Part shown: piece by piece, positions 62,379-64,000 of the stretch
Position numbering within the stretch: the first letter of the stretch is position 1
Layout: the number at the start of each line of letters is the position of its first letter
Source: Gossypium raimondii
Lineage: Eukaryota > Streptophyta > Magnoliopsida > Malvales > Malvaceae
NCBI RefSeq assembly: GCF_025698545.1
Contig: NC_068571.1
Location: 43,805,733 to 43,869,732, forward strand
Direction: 5' to 3'
Length of the DNA: 64,000 nt
The notes under the pieces: model-generated
What the model was told of the DNA's origin: nothing
Databases searched by the model: none
What the model saw: only the letters and a program-made list of their open reading frames with translations
Program-made: the position numbers and the translations under genes

Positions 62379-64000
62379 TTATGTTAGAAAGGTGTTTCTA
62401 AGAAAAATTATGTATATACACAAAAGAAATGTTCTAAGGGCTTTTCGTTGGTGAGATGTGTACATTTTATTTTTATTTTTAGCCATTTTAAAATAATAGT
62501 CAAATATACTAAGCACCTTTCTAACAAAAAGATCTATTTCAGCATGGTAAGAGAAGATGGGTATTTTTAAGAAAATATTCAACCTCATCATTTTACCCGA
62601 ATAATTAAATGTGTCAATTATTTGAACAAACCAATGATTTTATAAAAGCACAGGGACCAAATTATAAATTTTAAATTTTAAATTTAACCATAGCGGTTAG
62701 GCGAATTATAATTTGACGTAAAACAATTTATTCCTAACACAATCATTTGCACTTAATTTAATAAACAAATCGACATTTTCTTAAAAAATTAATGGTATTA
62801 AGAACTTAATTTAATAAATATTTTTAGGTATTGGTTCTTTACTTTTCTAAGCTTCATGGTTGTAGTGGCAATTTTATCAATTTCTATTGTAGTTTTTCTT
62901 CTATTTACAATTAGATACTTAAACTTTACTTTGTATATTGATTTCTCTTCAAGTCCTTTAATATATTTCAGTTTTTTTTCACCATTAAAAGTGTAAAAAT
63001 TCCAACTTTAGCTGTGTTTTCTTCTCCATTGTTGTTGTTATCATCTTCTCCAAAGAACCCACGAAAAGCCACTAAGATTTCTCTAACCTTACTTTTATGT
63101 TTTATTTAGTGAATCATTTGAGCATGTATTTGGCTATTGTTGTTGGATTGAAGATGAATAGTAACTAAATTTTATGGTGGTTGGTTGATGGAAATGTTGC
63201 ATATTTAGTTTTTGGGTTAAAAACTAAATCGTAAAAATTAGATTAAATTGAATAAACCTTGAAACCTAGAATTGATGCCTTTAGGTGAATATTTAGATAG
63301 GTGAGATCGAGAGGAGAGCCTATTGAGAACTAATCTGATTGTCTTGATTTAGATTGGTGAGATCAAGAGATAAGCTGAACTAAATCATCTAATTTGGTAA
63401 AATAGTGACCAAAAGATAAAATTGAACCAATTAGGAGTTTGAACCCTTTAGATCCCTAATCCAATAATTAATTAACAACATGGAAGTCGACCAACCACCT
63501 TAGTTCTTTGGATTGAATTTTTGTATACTTTCGATTATTTTCAATTTAGTCCTTTTAGATGTTAGATAACATAACTAACCCTTGATAATGATTTGCCATA
63601 GTATGATATTAGTGAGTAGCTATCTAGACTTCTTATTTGCATGCATATTTATTGTTGATCACATTATCACTCGAACACTCTTGGGTTCGATCCTTGGTAC
63701 ACTTGTAAATATTACAAATGATCTATCAAACTTGCAGACAACCGTTATATTTCTGATTATATTTGTGTTGATTCGATAGCCTCGTCGCACACACACTGGG
63801 GCGCAATCAAAGAGCAAACAAAAGTATACCCATCCCAATAGTTCCAAAAGCTTTGCTCAATCTAGGAATGAAAAGGTATGATATTTGTATTTAAATAGTG
63901 AATATTGACTTTAGTTGAAATGATTTATTTGAATTAGATTACGGGGATATGGTGTTAAGAAATCAATTGACTTTTGTATGTATTTACTGTCAAGCATATT
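62223..64000. other. AT-rich DNA, no recognised gene
   Basis: A (TA)n run lies at 62337-62372. Sequence near 63640-63780 (GGGTTCGATCCTTGG) resembles gypsy LTR/leader DNA, but no terminus was identified. The ORFs at 62379-62591, 63582-63779 and 63659-63847 have no recognised domain. Confidence 0.45.
62337..62372. repeat. (TA)n microsatellite
   Basis: An uninterrupted alternating run of about 36 bp. Confidence 0.9.

Noticed and set aside
63582..63847. Small membrane-protein ORF
   Set aside because: Opposing overlapping frames in AT-rich DNA that resembles retrotransposon leader; no family recognised.

Overview
The window is plant nuclear DNA: AT-rich, intron-containing genes with GT/AG junctions, a chloroplast-targeted enzyme, and dense LTR retrotransposon and MITE content. 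The Tat/Ogre and other Ty3-gypsy LTRs and the gene set suggest a eudicot, probably Malvaceae and perhaps cotton (Gossypium). That is an impression from family resemblance, not something the sequence proves. Most short open reading frames lie in AT-rich or repeat DNA and are not genes.

Layout. 1-12362: a deletion-derived Tat/Ogre-type Ty3-gypsy element on the minus strand. Its downstream LTR is cut by the window edge, its pol has lost almost everything between the start of RT and the end of integrase, and a 2.76-kb solo LTR of another gypsy family is nested in it with a perfect 5-bp TSD. 12363-19110: AT-rich intergenic DNA with a probable SINE head and a hAT MITE with a perfect 8-bp TSD. 19112-21391: an intact six-exon gene for plastid dehydroascorbate reductase (DHAR3 type), whose first intron carries a tandem duplication and a MITE. 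22476-26220: a minus-strand gypsy solo LTR with a second 620-bp LTR nested in it. 26221-31932: copia LTR remnant, a PPT-LTR remnant and gene-free DNA. 31938-34217: a solo LTR of the same Tat family as at the left edge, with a perfect TSD. 36041-37134: a non-autonomous Mutator-like element with about 300-bp CpG-rich TIRs and a 10-bp TSD. 39399-42282: a nine-exon TMEM214-family gene with three apparent lesions. 42728-58771: three minus-strand CYP81-type cytochrome P450 copies in a decaying tandem array. A composite foldback Mutator-like element (44642-48135) sits in the promoter region of copy 1, a deleted Copia element (49994-54063) splits exon 1 of copy 2, and a hAT-like MITE lies in the intron of copy 3. 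59930-62222: a further partial gypsy LTR.

Only DHAR reads through cleanly. The TMEM214 gene and P450 copy 1 each have one or two homopolymer-type or single-base defects, which may be real or may be consensus errors: a recurring CTG-to-CG deletion pattern is visible in two unrelated repeats of this window. No new enzymatic system was found. The most unusual structure is the composite, twice-palindromic Mutator-like element that has inserted about 220 bp upstream of a P450 gene.
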